Shown here: one piece after another, positions 15,786 to 24,804 of the stretch
Layout of the letters: each line of letters opens with the position of its first letter
Position numbering within the stretch: position 1 is the first letter of the stretch
Assembly (NCBI GenBank): GCA_047639315.1
Contig: JBLINQ010000004.1
Span: 15,563 to 79,562 of the forward strand
Direction: 5' to 3'
From: S139-23 sp047639315
GTDB taxonomy: Bacteria; Planctomycetota; GCA-002687715; DRQF01
Length of the DNA stretch: 64,000 nucleotides
Program-made: the position numbers and the translations under genes
Notes under the pieces: model-generated
The model's input: the letters and a program-made list of their open reading frames with translations, nothing else
The model's database searches: none
Told to the model about the DNA's origin: nothing

Positions 15786-18605
15786 ATGCAACGTTTTCTT
15801 TTTAGCGTGATGGTGAGCGTGATTGCCTTCGGCCTTCTTTGGCCGACAAGCAATGCGAATTCAGCCCCACGTCAATTCGACGAAGATCCCCCAGCGCACT
15901 TTGTCCTAAAAGGGGCAAAGATCTTTGCTGAAGGTGGGACTTCCGCGGCGTGGCTCGATAACGCCTGGATCGAAGTTAGAGACGGCAAGATCGTACGTCT
16001 TGGCACTGGAGCCACTCCAGAGAATGTCAAGGTCATTGATCATTCCGGTGCATGGATCATGCCCGGTGTCGTGTCGATGAATAGCCGCAGCTTCATTGGT
16101 ACCGACCCCCAAGGGATCGGGCCTCGTTATGTTGCTGCAGATAAGTTCAATCCGTTCGCCAATTTTCGCGCGAGCTGGGCAGCTGGAATCACAAGTGCGC
16201 GCTTAGGCGTCCCCGGTGATCGCTTTATTGGCGGCATTGGATCGGTCGTGAAATTCGGCGGTGACGATGACAAGGCAGTTGTGTTGCGGCGGGAAGCTGA
16301 TCTTGAAGTCAGCTACAACGATTCGCACGGACGCGGCGAGCCTGATATCAAGGAAATCCCGTTCCCGTCCTCCAGTGATGTGCCTTACGACGCCAAGCCC
16401 AAGCGCAAACCTCAAAGCCGCATGGGCCGTGATGACGCCATTCTTGAAGTCCTTCGCCGCACACTATCGAGTGACGCGAAAGACCCGCGGCAGTTGGCGT
16501 TCAATCGGTTCATCAAGACCGGTCGCCCGCTTCGGTTCGATGCCAAGCGCGCTGCTGATATTGTTCAGGCCGTGAATTTTGCCAAGCAAGTGCGGGGGGT
16601 AGTCCCTATCTACTTGAACGGGCTTGATGAAGCGAAGTCTGTGGCCAGCACAATAGCTGCGGCTAAGCTCAGTGTCGTTCTTGAGATGGACAATGACCTG
16701 TCCCGTCTCGACAACAATGATTTCGATTTGATTCGTCCATGGCGTCGTGACCCAAGTGCGGCCGCTGCATTGGAAGCGCTTGGCGTCGATGTGATCATCA
16801 GTGGCAAGGGCCGGGATTTACTCTACGCCGCGGCTATGGCCGTCGGTGGTGGGCTCGATCCAATCGCAGCCATTCAAGCCATCACTTCGCGCCCAGCGAA
16901 GCTTCTCGGTGTTGGTGACCGTGTTGGTTCATTGACTGCTGGTAAAGATGCCGACTTCCTCATTCTGAACGGCCATCCACTATCCAGTACGGCTCATGTT
17001 CAAGAAGTTTATGTTGGTGGTGATCAAGCATGGAAGCGTCGCGTCGATTCGCGCCCACTTTTGATCCGCGCTGGCAAAATTTATGACGGAACTGGACGTG
17101 TCTATCGGGATAGCGAAGTCCTCGTGGAGAACGGCAAGATTGTTGATGTCGGTGAAGGAATTGCTCGCCCACAAAATGCGCGGGTCATCGACGCCGGACC
17201 AAACGCAGTCGTGACACCTGGTTTTGTCGATGTGAACAGTCAATTGGGACTTGGTTCTGAGCGAAATACACAGGCCACTGATTTGTCGCTTTCGGACGTC
17301 TTGAACGTCAGCCGTCCAGGATTTGAGCATGTGGCTCGCGCCGGTGTGACGACGGTGGTTATTGGGCCTGCCCGTACGAATCGGTCTGGCGCTCAAATCA
17401 TGGCGATCAAAACTTCTTCGGTCGAGGGCGAACTCATCGCCAAGAAGATGGTTGGCGTGAAAGTGAGCCTCTCAGGTAGTGCCGATACTATCCGAAAAGG
17501 ACTGACCGGAATTCTCTCGAAGGGGCAAAAGTACTTCGAGACTTGGAAGAAGTACGAAGATGACTTGGCCAAGTTCAAAGCCGGTGGCCTTGTTGCGGCG
17601 GCACCTGTCGCCGCCACTCCAACTGCGAAAAAGGGTGCAAAACCAGAAGATTCGAAGCCCGTCCCCGGTGGCTCTTCTGACGTATTGTCTGGTATTTGGA
17701 ACGTCACTCTCAGTGGCGGCCCAATTCCCAATCCAATGAAAAACCTTGTCGCCAAGATTCGTCTGAATGGCAGGAGCGTTGTCGGCACCATGACCAATCC
17801 AATGGATGCCGAAGAGGAAGTTTCCCTTAATGGCACCTTCGACGGCAAAGTCCTGAGAGCTGAGGTCGACATTGTGACGCCATTTGGTGACACCACGATG
17901 GAAGTCACTTTGGACAAAGCCGAGCACCTTGTTGGTTCGATTAATCTGGGAGGGGTGATGGACATCACCTTTGACGCTAATCGGACCAAGAAAGGCGCCC
18001 CTAAGATCACTGTGAAGGCTAAAGCCCTCAAGACCGTTACCAAGATGGTCGCGAACGGACCCAAGCAACCTCGTTTCGATGGGCGCCAAGAGCCATTCCG
18101 CGCCATCTTTGGTGGCAAGGGTGGTTTAATGATTGAGGTCAACGGCGGCCCAGGAATTCGCGCTGCCGCGGAAGTCTTGTCGACTTACAATTTGCCTGCC
18201 GTCCTCCTTGGAGGCCAGGGCTTGATGACCGTCTACAACGAGATCGGCAATAACTTTGGCGTTGCTCTGAGCGGAAAACTCCAGGAAACGATCGATAACA
18301 AACAAGTCTTCTTTCCCGGACTTTTGGAACGAGCCGATGTACCTCTGGCATTTGCCAGTGGCCAAGAAACCGGCGCCGCGCTTTTGCCACGACTCGCTCG
18401 GTTGGCAGTGCGTTCGGGGCTCGGTCGTACAGCCGCTCTGAAAGCATTGACTTGGGATGCCGCCCGCTTACTGCGACTGCAGGATACTGTTGGCGCGATC
18501 AAGAAGGGGTTAGATGGCGATCTCTTGATTTTCGATGGCGAACCATTTGACGCACGAACACGACTCAAGTCAGTGTTCATTCGTGGCCAGGAGGTCAAAC
18601 GATGA
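15786..18605 (+). CDS. Exported double amidohydrolase-like fusion protein 5, both HxH sites lost
   Basis: A 939-residue protein with a signal peptide. It has two complete amidohydrolase-like units. The first (about residues 35-420) has PGVVSMNSRS at the metal site and ends with AKLLGVGDRVGSLTAGKDADFLILNGHPL. The second (about 425-939) restarts with LLIRAGKIYDGTGRVYRDSEVLVENGKI, has PGFVDVNSQ, and ends LLRLQDTVGAIKKGLDGDLLIFDGEPFD. Neither has an HxH pair. Inserted in the second unit (about 630-735) is a beta-rich, probably lipocalin-like domain starting SGIWNVTLSGG. Such large amidohydrolase-like proteins with an inserted barrel domain are known to occur next to a smaller paralogue, as here. 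The gene overlaps the next by ATGA. Confidence 0.82.
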   Translation: MQRFLFSVMVSVIAFGLLWPTSNANSAPRQFDEDPPAHFVLKGAKIFAEGGTSAAWLDNAWIEVRDGKIVRLGTGATPENVKVIDHSGAWIMPGVVSMNSRSFIGTDPQGIGPRYVAADKFNPFANFRASWAAGITSARLGVPGDRFIGGIGSVVKFGGDDDKAVVLRREADLEVSYNDSHGRGEPDIKEIPFPSSSDVPYDAKPKRKPQSRMGRDDAILEVLRRTLSSDAKDPRQLAFNRFIKTGRPLRFDAKRAADIVQAVNFAKQVRGVVPIYLNGLDEAKSVASTIAAAKLSVVLEMDNDLSRLDNNDFDLIRPWRRDPSAAAALEALGVDVIISGKGRDLLYAAAMAVGGGLDPIAAIQAITSRPAKLLGVGDRVGSLTAGKDADFLILNGHPLSSTAHVQEVYVGGDQAWKRRVDSRPLLIRAGKIYDGTGRVYRDSEVLVENGKIVDVGEGIARPQNARVIDAGPNAVVTPGFVDVNSQLGLGSERNTQATDLSLSDVLNVSRPGFEHVARAGVTTVVIGPARTNRSGAQIMAIKTSSVEGELIAKKMVGVKVSLSGSADTIRKGLTGILSKGQKYFETWKKYEDDLAKFKAGGLVAAAPVAATPTAKKGAKPEDSKPVPGGSSDVLSGIWNVTLSGGPIPNPMKNLVAKIRLNGRSVVGTMTNPMDAEEEVSLNGTFDGKVLRAEVDIVTPFGDTTMEVTLDKAEHLVGSINLGGVMDITFDANRTKKGAPKITVKAKALKTVTKMVANGPKQPRFDGRQEPFRAIFGGKGGLMIEVNGGPGIRAAAEVLSTYNLPAVLLGGQGLMTVYNEIGNNFGVALSGKLQETIDNKQVFFPGLLERADVPLAFASGQETGAALLPRLARLAVRSGLGRTAALKALTWDAARLLRLQDTVGAIKKGLDGDLLIFDGEPFDARTRLKSVFIRGQEVKR

Positions 18606-19837
18606 AGAATATTGTGAAATTCGGTTTTGTCTTTGCCTTCTTGTCGGTGGCCTTGTTGGCCCAAGACAAGAAACCAAAGTTAGCGATTCTGGCTGGCAAA
18701 GTCTTGACCATGAACGCCAAAGATCAGGTGATCAACAACGCCGTCGTTTTTGTCTCAAATGGCAAGGTTGAGCGCATCGTCCCACGGCGTGATGCCAAGA
18801 TTCCAGCGGACTATAAGATCCTTGATCATTCGGCCCACTGGATCATGCCCGGGTTGATTGACCCGCATAACCACACGGCGACTGAGCAAAGGAATGACCT
18901 GCACGATTATGTGTGGCTCACGAATCCAGGCCTTCGTGCTGGCGATCTTGTCGAAGTTGACTCGCCTAACAACCGCATGGCGATTGCTGGCGGTGTGACA
19001 ACGGCGCTAATGATCCCGGGGTCGGGTACCAATATGAGTGGTTTCGGTGGAGTTGTTCGTCTTGGCGCTCAGAATGCTGAGGATGCAGTAACTAAGTCAC
19101 CCGGTTCTTTGAAGATCGCTCAGGCAGGTAACCCGGAACGTTGGTACTGGGGTCCAAACCGCAGCTACATGAACTTCAACCTGCGTCAGACTTTGCAGAA
19201 GGCCAAAGACTATCACGAAGCGTGGAACGCATTCGAAGCGGGTAAGACGAAAGTCAAGCCAGCTAAGGATGCGAGTTGGGAAGACTTCCGGTTGCTATTC
19301 CGCAACGAGATTCCTGCCAGTGTCCACACCCAGATGTTTCAAGTCGTGTCCAAGAGTATTCTGATGTTGCACGATGAGTTTGGTCTCAAGCTCATGATCG
19401 ACCACGGGACTTTTGATGGATTCAAGGCTGGAACCTTAGCTGCAGAACGCAATATCCACGTCATGGTTGGTCCACGTATTTGGTGGATGAACGAGCAGGA
19501 TGGTTCAATCAATAGTTGCGCCGGTGGTTATTGGGATCGCGGTTGTCGGAAAGTCGGCCTCAATACTGATGCTGGCGTCTTGCCTCAGGAAGACCTTTCG
19601 ATGCAAGGGTCGATGAGCGTGCGCTACGGCTGGGAAACCTATGCTGCCTTGAAGGGGATGACTTTTCAGGCTGCAGATTCACTCGGGCTTCAGAAACAAA
19701 TTGGATCGATTCAACCTGGCCTCGATGCTGACCTTGTCGCTTGGACAGGAGATCCTTTGGATTTTCGCTCCGGCGTCGAAGCGGTGTATCAGCTTGGTGC
19801 GTTGGTCTACAAACCAGGAAAACGGCGTCGCTTCTAA
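18602..19837 (+). CDS. Exported amidohydrolase 6, complete metal-ligand set (likely active)
   Basis: A 411-residue protein with a signal peptide ending SVALLAQ. It is the only member of the array with the whole catalytic set: H89 and H91 in GLIDPHNH, H242 in ASVHTQMF, H268 in LMIDHGTF and D323 in LNTDAGV. These are the expected ligands of a mononuclear amidohydrolase-superfamily site. The ends match the family (NAVVFVSNGKVERIV and ADSLGLQKQIGSIQPGLDADLVAWTGDPLD). Substrate is unknown; possible reactions are hydrolysis of a cyclic or linear amide, imide or dipeptide-like bond in the periplasm. Its start overlaps the stop of the double-domain gene by ATGA, which supports a joint complex. Confidence 0.85.
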   Translation: MKNIVKFGFVFAFLSVALLAQDKKPKLAILAGKVLTMNAKDQVINNAVVFVSNGKVERIVPRRDAKIPADYKILDHSAHWIMPGLIDPHNHTATEQRNDLHDYVWLTNPGLRAGDLVEVDSPNNRMAIAGGVTTALMIPGSGTNMSGFGGVVRLGAQNAEDAVTKSPGSLKIAQAGNPERWYWGPNRSYMNFNLRQTLQKAKDYHEAWNAFEAGKTKVKPAKDASWEDFRLLFRNEIPASVHTQMFQVVSKSILMLHDEFGLKLMIDHGTFDGFKAGTLAAERNIHVMVGPRIWWMNEQDGSINSCAGGYWDRGCRKVGLNTDAGVLPQEDLSMQGSMSVRYGWETYAALKGMTFQAADSLGLQKQIGSIQPGLDADLVAWTGDPLDFRSGVEAVYQLGALVYKPGKRRRF

Positions 19838-19900
19838 GAAGCGGTCGTACGGCAAGAGTAAATCTTGAATGCCATGAGGCTTATCTCAAGAAGGAAGATC

Positions 19901-21430
19901 ATGTTCCGAAGAGTTTTTATCCTGGCCATTTTGGGCCTCTTAATCGTGCCCTTGTCAGCTGCAACGCTGACGGTGACTGCCTCCTTCGAGGCCAGTCGAC
20001 CGTTTGCTCCGCAAGATGACGAAGATCCACGCTCCTATACTGTGATCAAAGTGAAAACCGCGATCACTGTTAGTGGTGAGGAATTAGAGAATGCAACGAT
20101 CGTCATCAAGGACGGCAAGATCTTAGCCGTAGGTGAGAACGTTGATTATCCCTTTGGCGCGAAGGTGATCGATGCGAGCGACTTGGTCGTCATGCCCGGC
20201 ATGATCAATCCAGTCAGTCGATTGACTACGCTTCCTGGTGGTGGTGGCGCCACTCCGCAACTCGATAAGTCGGAAGACCTGACTTTGACCGGCAAGCAAT
20301 TAGCGGAGCTCGCATCTACTGGTTATACGACACTCGGGTTGCTTTCGCCTGGCGCTCCCATGCCTGGACGAACACTCATCATTCGTACGGCCGGAGAAAA
20401 ACCAGCAGACCTCGTGATCAACGGGAAAGGTCCCGTCCACATTTCATTCAACAGCCCTGGCTCTTCGAAGTCCGCAGTTATGCGTGCTTTTGCCAGTGCC
20501 AAGAAAGAAATTGAGAAGATCGAAAAGGCGAAAGCCGCAGCTGCGAAAAAGGTCAAGGCGCCGGCGAAGAAGACCGGAGCCAAGACCCCGGCGAAGGATC
20601 CCAAGAAAGATCCGAAGCCAGGCCCAAAGCCCACGCCGACGCCCGGTCCGAAGCCTAAGCCCACGCCGAAGCCGAAGCCGACACCTAAGCCGAAGGATGG
20701 CGCCGAATCTTCGAATGAGGCAGTTGGTGCACTCGCAGACCCCCCGAAAAAGAACGCCACCAAGAGCGCTTCAAAGGGTCCTAAGATTAAGCCTTCGCTC
20801 GAGCCTTTGGTGGATCTTCTCCAAAAGGCCAAGGGCGCTTCAGCTATTGTCGAATTCGGCAATAATCGGGAGAACGTTCGTCGTGCTGCACCAAGCCCGG
20901 CCAGTAGCTATTTGCATTGGCAGGACATCACGAAGGAATATGAGTTCAATCATTCGTATCGGATCTACAATCCGGTCGTTGCCGAGAACAACCCATTTTT
21001 TGTGACGAGCGAAACAAACATTGCGCAAGTGGCAAAAGAAATTGGCGAGTTGAAGGCCTTGGTTGCGCTTTATCCAAACGTAAATCATCACGCGTTCACC
21101 CGTGACAAGTACAACTTGGGCTTGACTTTCTTGCGTCAGGGTGCACGCCCCGTGTTCGTTCCCGAGAATGATCGGTGGGACACTTATGCTTCGATGCGGG
21201 ATGGTCTAGCCCGTATGGTGCGAAGCGGCTACCCGAGATCAGAGATTCTTAAGACTGTCACGCTTCATCCCGCACAGATGCTTGGATTAGGCGATGAAGT
21301 CGGCACGATCGAAGTTGGCCGCAACGCTACTTTGATTTTCTTGACCGGCGATCCACTGTCCAACACAACGCAAGTTGAAAAGGTCATGATCGACGGCAAA
21401 TTCATTGACATGAAAAAACGTCTGCGATGA
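19901..21430 (+). CDS. Exported amidohydrolase-like protein 7, HxH lost, Pro/Lys linker
   Basis: With the ATG at 19901, which has AAGGAAG upstream, the protein has 509 residues; a TTG at 19865 would put charged residues before the signal peptide. It starts MFRRVFILAILGLL. The N-terminal domain has ENATIVIKDGKILAVGENVDYP; the metal site reads VMPGMINPVSR without histidine. About residues 210-300 are low complexity: Lys/Ala-rich, then a PKPTPTPGPKPKPTPKPK-type linker. The C-terminal signature is AQMLGLGDEVGTIEVGRNATLIFLTGDPL. It overlaps the next gene by ATGA. Confidence 0.82.
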   Translation: MFRRVFILAILGLLIVPLSAATLTVTASFEASRPFAPQDDEDPRSYTVIKVKTAITVSGEELENATIVIKDGKILAVGENVDYPFGAKVIDASDLVVMPGMINPVSRLTTLPGGGGATPQLDKSEDLTLTGKQLAELASTGYTTLGLLSPGAPMPGRTLIIRTAGEKPADLVINGKGPVHISFNSPGSSKSAVMRAFASAKKEIEKIEKAKAAAAKKVKAPAKKTGAKTPAKDPKKDPKPGPKPTPTPGPKPKPTPKPKPTPKPKDGAESSNEAVGALADPPKKNATKSASKGPKIKPSLEPLVDLLQKAKGASAIVEFGNNRENVRRAAPSPASSYLHWQDITKEYEFNHSYRIYNPVVAENNPFFVTSETNIAQVAKEIGELKALVALYPNVNHHAFTRDKYNLGLTFLRQGARPVFVPENDRWDTYASMRDGLARMVRSGYPRSEILKTVTLHPAQMLGLGDEVGTIEVGRNATLIFLTGDPLSNTTQVEKVMIDGKFIDMKKRLR

Positions 21431-22959
21431 AAAGAATGAGCATTCAAAAACTACTACCGGCTCTATGCCTCTTGTTCCTGTTCATGGCGAGTTCGCTTGT
21501 GGCGCAACCGCCGGTGAACCGTCGCTCGAAAGCGAGACCAGCAGCTCCTAAAGTCAAAGCCGAAGACGAGAAGAAGGCTGAGAAAAAGGAAGATACTTGG
21601 TTGTGGATCAAGAACGTTGATGTCTACCCAGTCAACGGTGCCGTCCAACGTCAGGCCGAAATCCTGATCAAGAACGACAAGGTTCACGCCATCGGATCTG
21701 ACTTAGACGCACCAAAGGACTGCGAGACAGTCGACGGCCAAGGTATGCGCGCCTATCCAGGTCTTGTCGCCTTGAACGGTTCTGGCTTGATTCCAAGTCT
21801 GCGTGGCGGCAAAGGTGACAACCTCGATCCGAAAGGGCTTCTCACTCAAATTGCCTTGGCGCATGGAATCACGACGGTCATTTCTGGCACGTCAGCAGTC
21901 AAGTTGGACGCGAATGCGACCAGCGATGCGATGCTTCGTTCGGGTTTGTACATTGGATTGCAATATTCCTCGAGCAACCCAGCCAACAAGAAACGCATTC
22001 GTGAAGAAATGCAAAGGGCGCTGGTTTACATGCGTGCTTTGCGTGCAGGTCTCGCAGGGAAAGCGAAGTCCGAAGCTGCCAAGAAACTCGGTAGCGCGAG
22101 TCGGCACCTGCCTTTGCTTGAAGGCAAGCAAATCGCCGTTTTCAATGTCGACACGCATCAAGATATTGTCGACGCCTGCGGCCTCGCTGAATCTTTTGGT
22201 TTCAGAGCCGTTGTTCGTGGCGCGGCGGAAGGATGGACTGCACCTGGGGCTATGGGGCGAGCGAATGTCTCCGCTATCCTGACTCCACGTCTGCGGCGCG
22301 ATCCTGACGAAAAACTCAATCGTCCAACGGGCTCAAACATGGCCAATGCATCTATCCTTCATGACCATGGAGTTGTCATTGGAATCGCGACGCAGAGCTC
22401 TGGCTTTGATTCTGATGGTGGACCGGGGCGTGATGCACTTGGTGTCACTTGGGATGCGGGTGCAGCCGTTAGTGGTGGTCTGTCTGAAGCTGCCGCCCTC
22501 AAAGCAATCACCCTGAATGCAGCACGAATTTTCGCACTTGATGATCGCATCGGTTCTTTGGAAATCGGCAAAGATGCAGACGTGGTGATTTGCGATGGCG
22601 AGATGTTGCACTACAAGACCCAGGTTTACTACACCGTAGTCAATGGCAAGATTTCCTACGATCGCTCGAAGCAAGCGCTCTACCGGCACATTCGTCCGCG
22701 CGATCCCAAGCAAGCTGGAAGACAGCAGTGGTGGCCGCGTCGTATAACACCAATGCCAGATTCTTGGAGTTACGATCCTGCTGCGGCTGACAAGAAGTTA
22801 GCAGCAGAGAAGAAAGTCAAAGAGGCCGCAGAGGCCATAGAGAAAGCAGCGGCCGATGAGAAAAAGGCGGCTGCCGACAAGAAGAAAAAGGGTGCCAAGA
22901 AGGAACCTGAAAAAGGTGCCGACAAGATTCCCCTGATTAAGACTGAAAAAGGCAAATAG
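21427..22959 (+). CDS. Exported amidohydrolase-like protein 8, HxH lost, Lys/Ala coiled tail
   Basis: A 510-residue protein with a signal peptide ending SSLVAQ. It has the composite domain (IKNVDVYPVNGAVQRQAEILIKND) and the C-terminal motif ARIFALDDRIGSLEIGKDADVVICDGEML. The metal site is YPGLVALNGSG, lacking both histidines. The last 60 residues form a Lys/Ala/Glu-rich, probably coiled-coil or disordered tail. The start overlaps the previous stop (ATGA), and the next gene, an acetyltransferase, begins 3 bases after its stop, so the operon seems to continue into nucleotide-sugar genes. Confidence 0.82.
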   Translation: MKRMSIQKLLPALCLLFLFMASSLVAQPPVNRRSKARPAAPKVKAEDEKKAEKKEDTWLWIKNVDVYPVNGAVQRQAEILIKNDKVHAIGSDLDAPKDCETVDGQGMRAYPGLVALNGSGLIPSLRGGKGDNLDPKGLLTQIALAHGITTVISGTSAVKLDANATSDAMLRSGLYIGLQYSSSNPANKKRIREEMQRALVYMRALRAGLAGKAKSEAAKKLGSASRHLPLLEGKQIAVFNVDTHQDIVDACGLAESFGFRAVVRGAAEGWTAPGAMGRANVSAILTPRLRRDPDEKLNRPTGSNMANASILHDHGVVIGIATQSSGFDSDGGPGRDALGVTWDAGAAVSGGLSEAAALKAITLNAARIFALDDRIGSLEIGKDADVVICDGEMLHYKTQVYYTVVNGKISYDRSKQALYRHIRPRDPKQAGRQQWWPRRITPMPDSWSYDPAAADKKLAAEKKVKEAAEAIEKAAADEKKAAADKKKKGAKKEPEKGADKIPLIKTEKGK

Positions 22960-22962
22960 CTC

Positions 22963-23538
22963 ATGGCTTTCATCCACGAAACAGCCGTGGTTGATGCGGG
23001 GGCGGAGATCGGCGAAGGCTCCTCAGTCTGGCACTTTGTTCATGTCTGTCGTGGCGCCAAGATCGGACGCGGTGTCGTTCTCGGGCAGAATGCCTTTGTA
23101 GCTGACGATGTCACCATCGGCAACGACTGTCGCATCCAGAATAATGTCTCGATTTACACCGGCGTCACCCTCGATGCCGGTGTTTTCGTGGGCCCTTCCG
23201 CTGTCTTCACCAATGTCCTGCGCCCCAGGGCGCGCATTGCCAAGAAGGATCAGTTCCTCGCCACCCATGTGAGTGAAGGGGCTACTATCGGTGCCAATGC
23301 CACGATCATTTGCGGCAACAAGATCGGGGCCTGCGCATTCATTGCAGCAGGGTCGGTCGTGACCCGCAATGTCGATTCATTTACTGTTGTCCGCGGCAAT
23401 CCCGCTCGCCCCTGTGGGTACGTTTGTCGCTGTGGCGAGGCCCTCGACTTTTCTGACGACGTTGGGAAATGTAAAACTTGCTTGGCTTGTTATCGTCTGG
23501 TCGCTGATTTGGTGATTGAAGACGAGACCCGAGCATGA
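22963..23538 (+). CDS. WbpD/WlbB-like nucleotide-sugar N-acetyltransferase
   Basis: The 191-residue protein is a left-handed beta-helix hexapeptide acyltransferase. Repeats include SSVWHFVHVCRGAKIG, VVLGQNAFVADDVTIG and GATIGANATIICGNKIG, and AAGSVVTRNV is the typical end motif. The FTNVLRPRA segment is characteristic of WbpD-type enzymes, which acetylate the 3-amino group of UDP-3-amino-sugar uronates for surface polysaccharide. A C-terminal Cys-rich extension (CRCGE, then CKTCLAC) could bind zinc. The cytoplasmic product feeds glycan synthesis. The next gene, an aminotransferase that would make its substrate, overlaps by ATGA, which supports the assignment. The matching dehydrogenase is not in the window. 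Confidence 0.85.
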   Translation: MAFIHETAVVDAGAEIGEGSSVWHFVHVCRGAKIGRGVVLGQNAFVADDVTIGNDCRIQNNVSIYTGVTLDAGVFVGPSAVFTNVLRPRARIAKKDQFLATHVSEGATIGANATIICGNKIGACAFIAAGSVVTRNVDSFTVVRGNPARPCGYVCRCGEALDFSDDVGKCKTCLACYRLVADLVIEDETRA

Positions 23539-24665
23539 GTGACCCCGTACCTTTTATCGACTTGAAGGCTCAGTATCAGACCATCAAGGATGACTTGTTG
23601 CCTGCCGTCGAGGCGGTCTTAGAGAGCCAGCAGTTTATCCTGGGTGATACGGTCGCTCAGTTTGAAAACGAACTGTCAGGCTGGATGGGCCTCGAGAGTG
23701 GCGGCGTCGTCGGAGTCTCTTCTGGGACCGACGCTTTGTTGGCCGCCTTGATGGCTTTAGGAGTCGGGCCAGGAGATGAAGTCCTTACCACTCCATTTAG
23801 CTTCTTCGCTACCGCCGGTGTGATTGCTCGGCTTCATGCGAAACCCGTCTTTGTCGACATCGACCCAGTGACATTCAATCTCGATGCGGGACGTCTCCAG
23901 GCTTTAGACGCTTCAAGATTCAAAGCCATTATTGTCGTCCATCTTTATGGTCGATGTGCCGACATCGAGGCGGTCCGTGAGTGGGCTGACCCTCATGGCG
24001 TCCCGGTCATAGAGGACGCGGCGCAGGCCATTGGGACGAGAGACAAGAACGACAATCATTGTGGCTCGCTCGGAACAGTCGGATGCTTTTCCTTCTTCCC
24101 GACCAAAAATCTTGGTGCTGCGGGTGATGGCGGCTGTTTAGTCACAACCGATCCTAAGATGCTCGAAGATCTCCGGCGCATTCGCGTCCACGGCGCGGTG
24201 ACGGCATACGAGAGCCAAGTCATAGGCGGCAACTTTCGACTGGACGCCATCCAGGCTGCCATCTTGAAGGTCAAGCTGAAGCACTTGGATTCTTGGACTG
24301 AGCGCCGTCTTGAGAACGCCGAATACTATGATCGGCGATTTCGTGAGGAAGGGATGGCCGAGGAGTTAGCCTTACCTCCTCTACCAGGCAATCGAGAATT
24401 CGTTGCTCACCAATATGTCATTCGTTCCAAAAAGCGCGACGCTTTGAGAGAAGACATGGCCGCAGGCGGAGTTGCTTCGGCCATCTATTATCCCATGCCG
24501 TTCCACCTCATGCCGTCATTCGCCAACCTCAACTACACGACTGGCGACTATCCAGAAACGGAGCGGGCCTGTGCCGAAGTTCTGGCTCTCCCCATCTTCG
24601 CCGAGCTCGGGGAAGAGCGTATGGAGAGAGTTGTCGAAAGTGTGTTGAGTTTTTATCACTCGTAA
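23535..24665 (+). CDS. DegT/DnrJ/EryC1/StrS aminotransferase (WbpE-like)
   Basis: A 376-residue PLP-dependent sugar aminotransferase. The family start PFIDLKAQY is present, the PLP Schiff-base lysine is K191 in SFFPTKNLGAAGDGG, and the EDAAQAIG motif and the C-terminal YYPMPFHLMPSF segment are typical of the WbpE/ArnB group. Such enzymes transfer an amino group from glutamate to a 3-keto (or 4-keto) nucleotide sugar. The gene overlaps the WbpD-like acetyltransferase gene by four bases. Together they suggest synthesis of a UDP-2,3-diacetamido sugar for a surface glycan. No terminator with a convincing T tract follows. Confidence 0.88.
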   Translation: MSDPVPFIDLKAQYQTIKDDLLPAVEAVLESQQFILGDTVAQFENELSGWMGLESGGVVGVSSGTDALLAALMALGVGPGDEVLTTPFSFFATAGVIARLHAKPVFVDIDPVTFNLDAGRLQALDASRFKAIIVVHLYGRCADIEAVREWADPHGVPVIEDAAQAIGTRDKNDNHCGSLGTVGCFSFFPTKNLGAAGDGGCLVTTDPKMLEDLRRIRVHGAVTAYESQVIGGNFRLDAIQAAILKVKLKHLDSWTERRLENAEYYDRRFREEGMAEELALPPLPGNREFVAHQYVIRSKKRDALREDMAAGGVASAIYYPMPFHLMPSFANLNYTTGDYPETERACAEVLALPIFAELGEERMERVVESVLSFYHS

Positions 24666-24804
24666 ATCGTCCAGGTTCGGCAGGCCCCCAGGGGTTTTCA
24701 GCCCAGAATTTGGGGAGCGAGTTGCCCATGCCGGTCGTAGGATAGAGTGAACAGGGCCGAATGACGGCCTGTCGAAAACCAGTGACGGTTGACGTGATCT
24801 CTAA

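Noticed and set aside
17393..18142. 249-residue open frame on the minus strand
   Set aside because: It lies wholly opposite the double amidohydrolase-like gene and shows no protein motif.
20323..20862. 179-residue Gly/Phe-rich open frame on the minus strand
   Set aside because: It is the reverse of the Pro/Lys linker in amidohydrolase-like protein 7.
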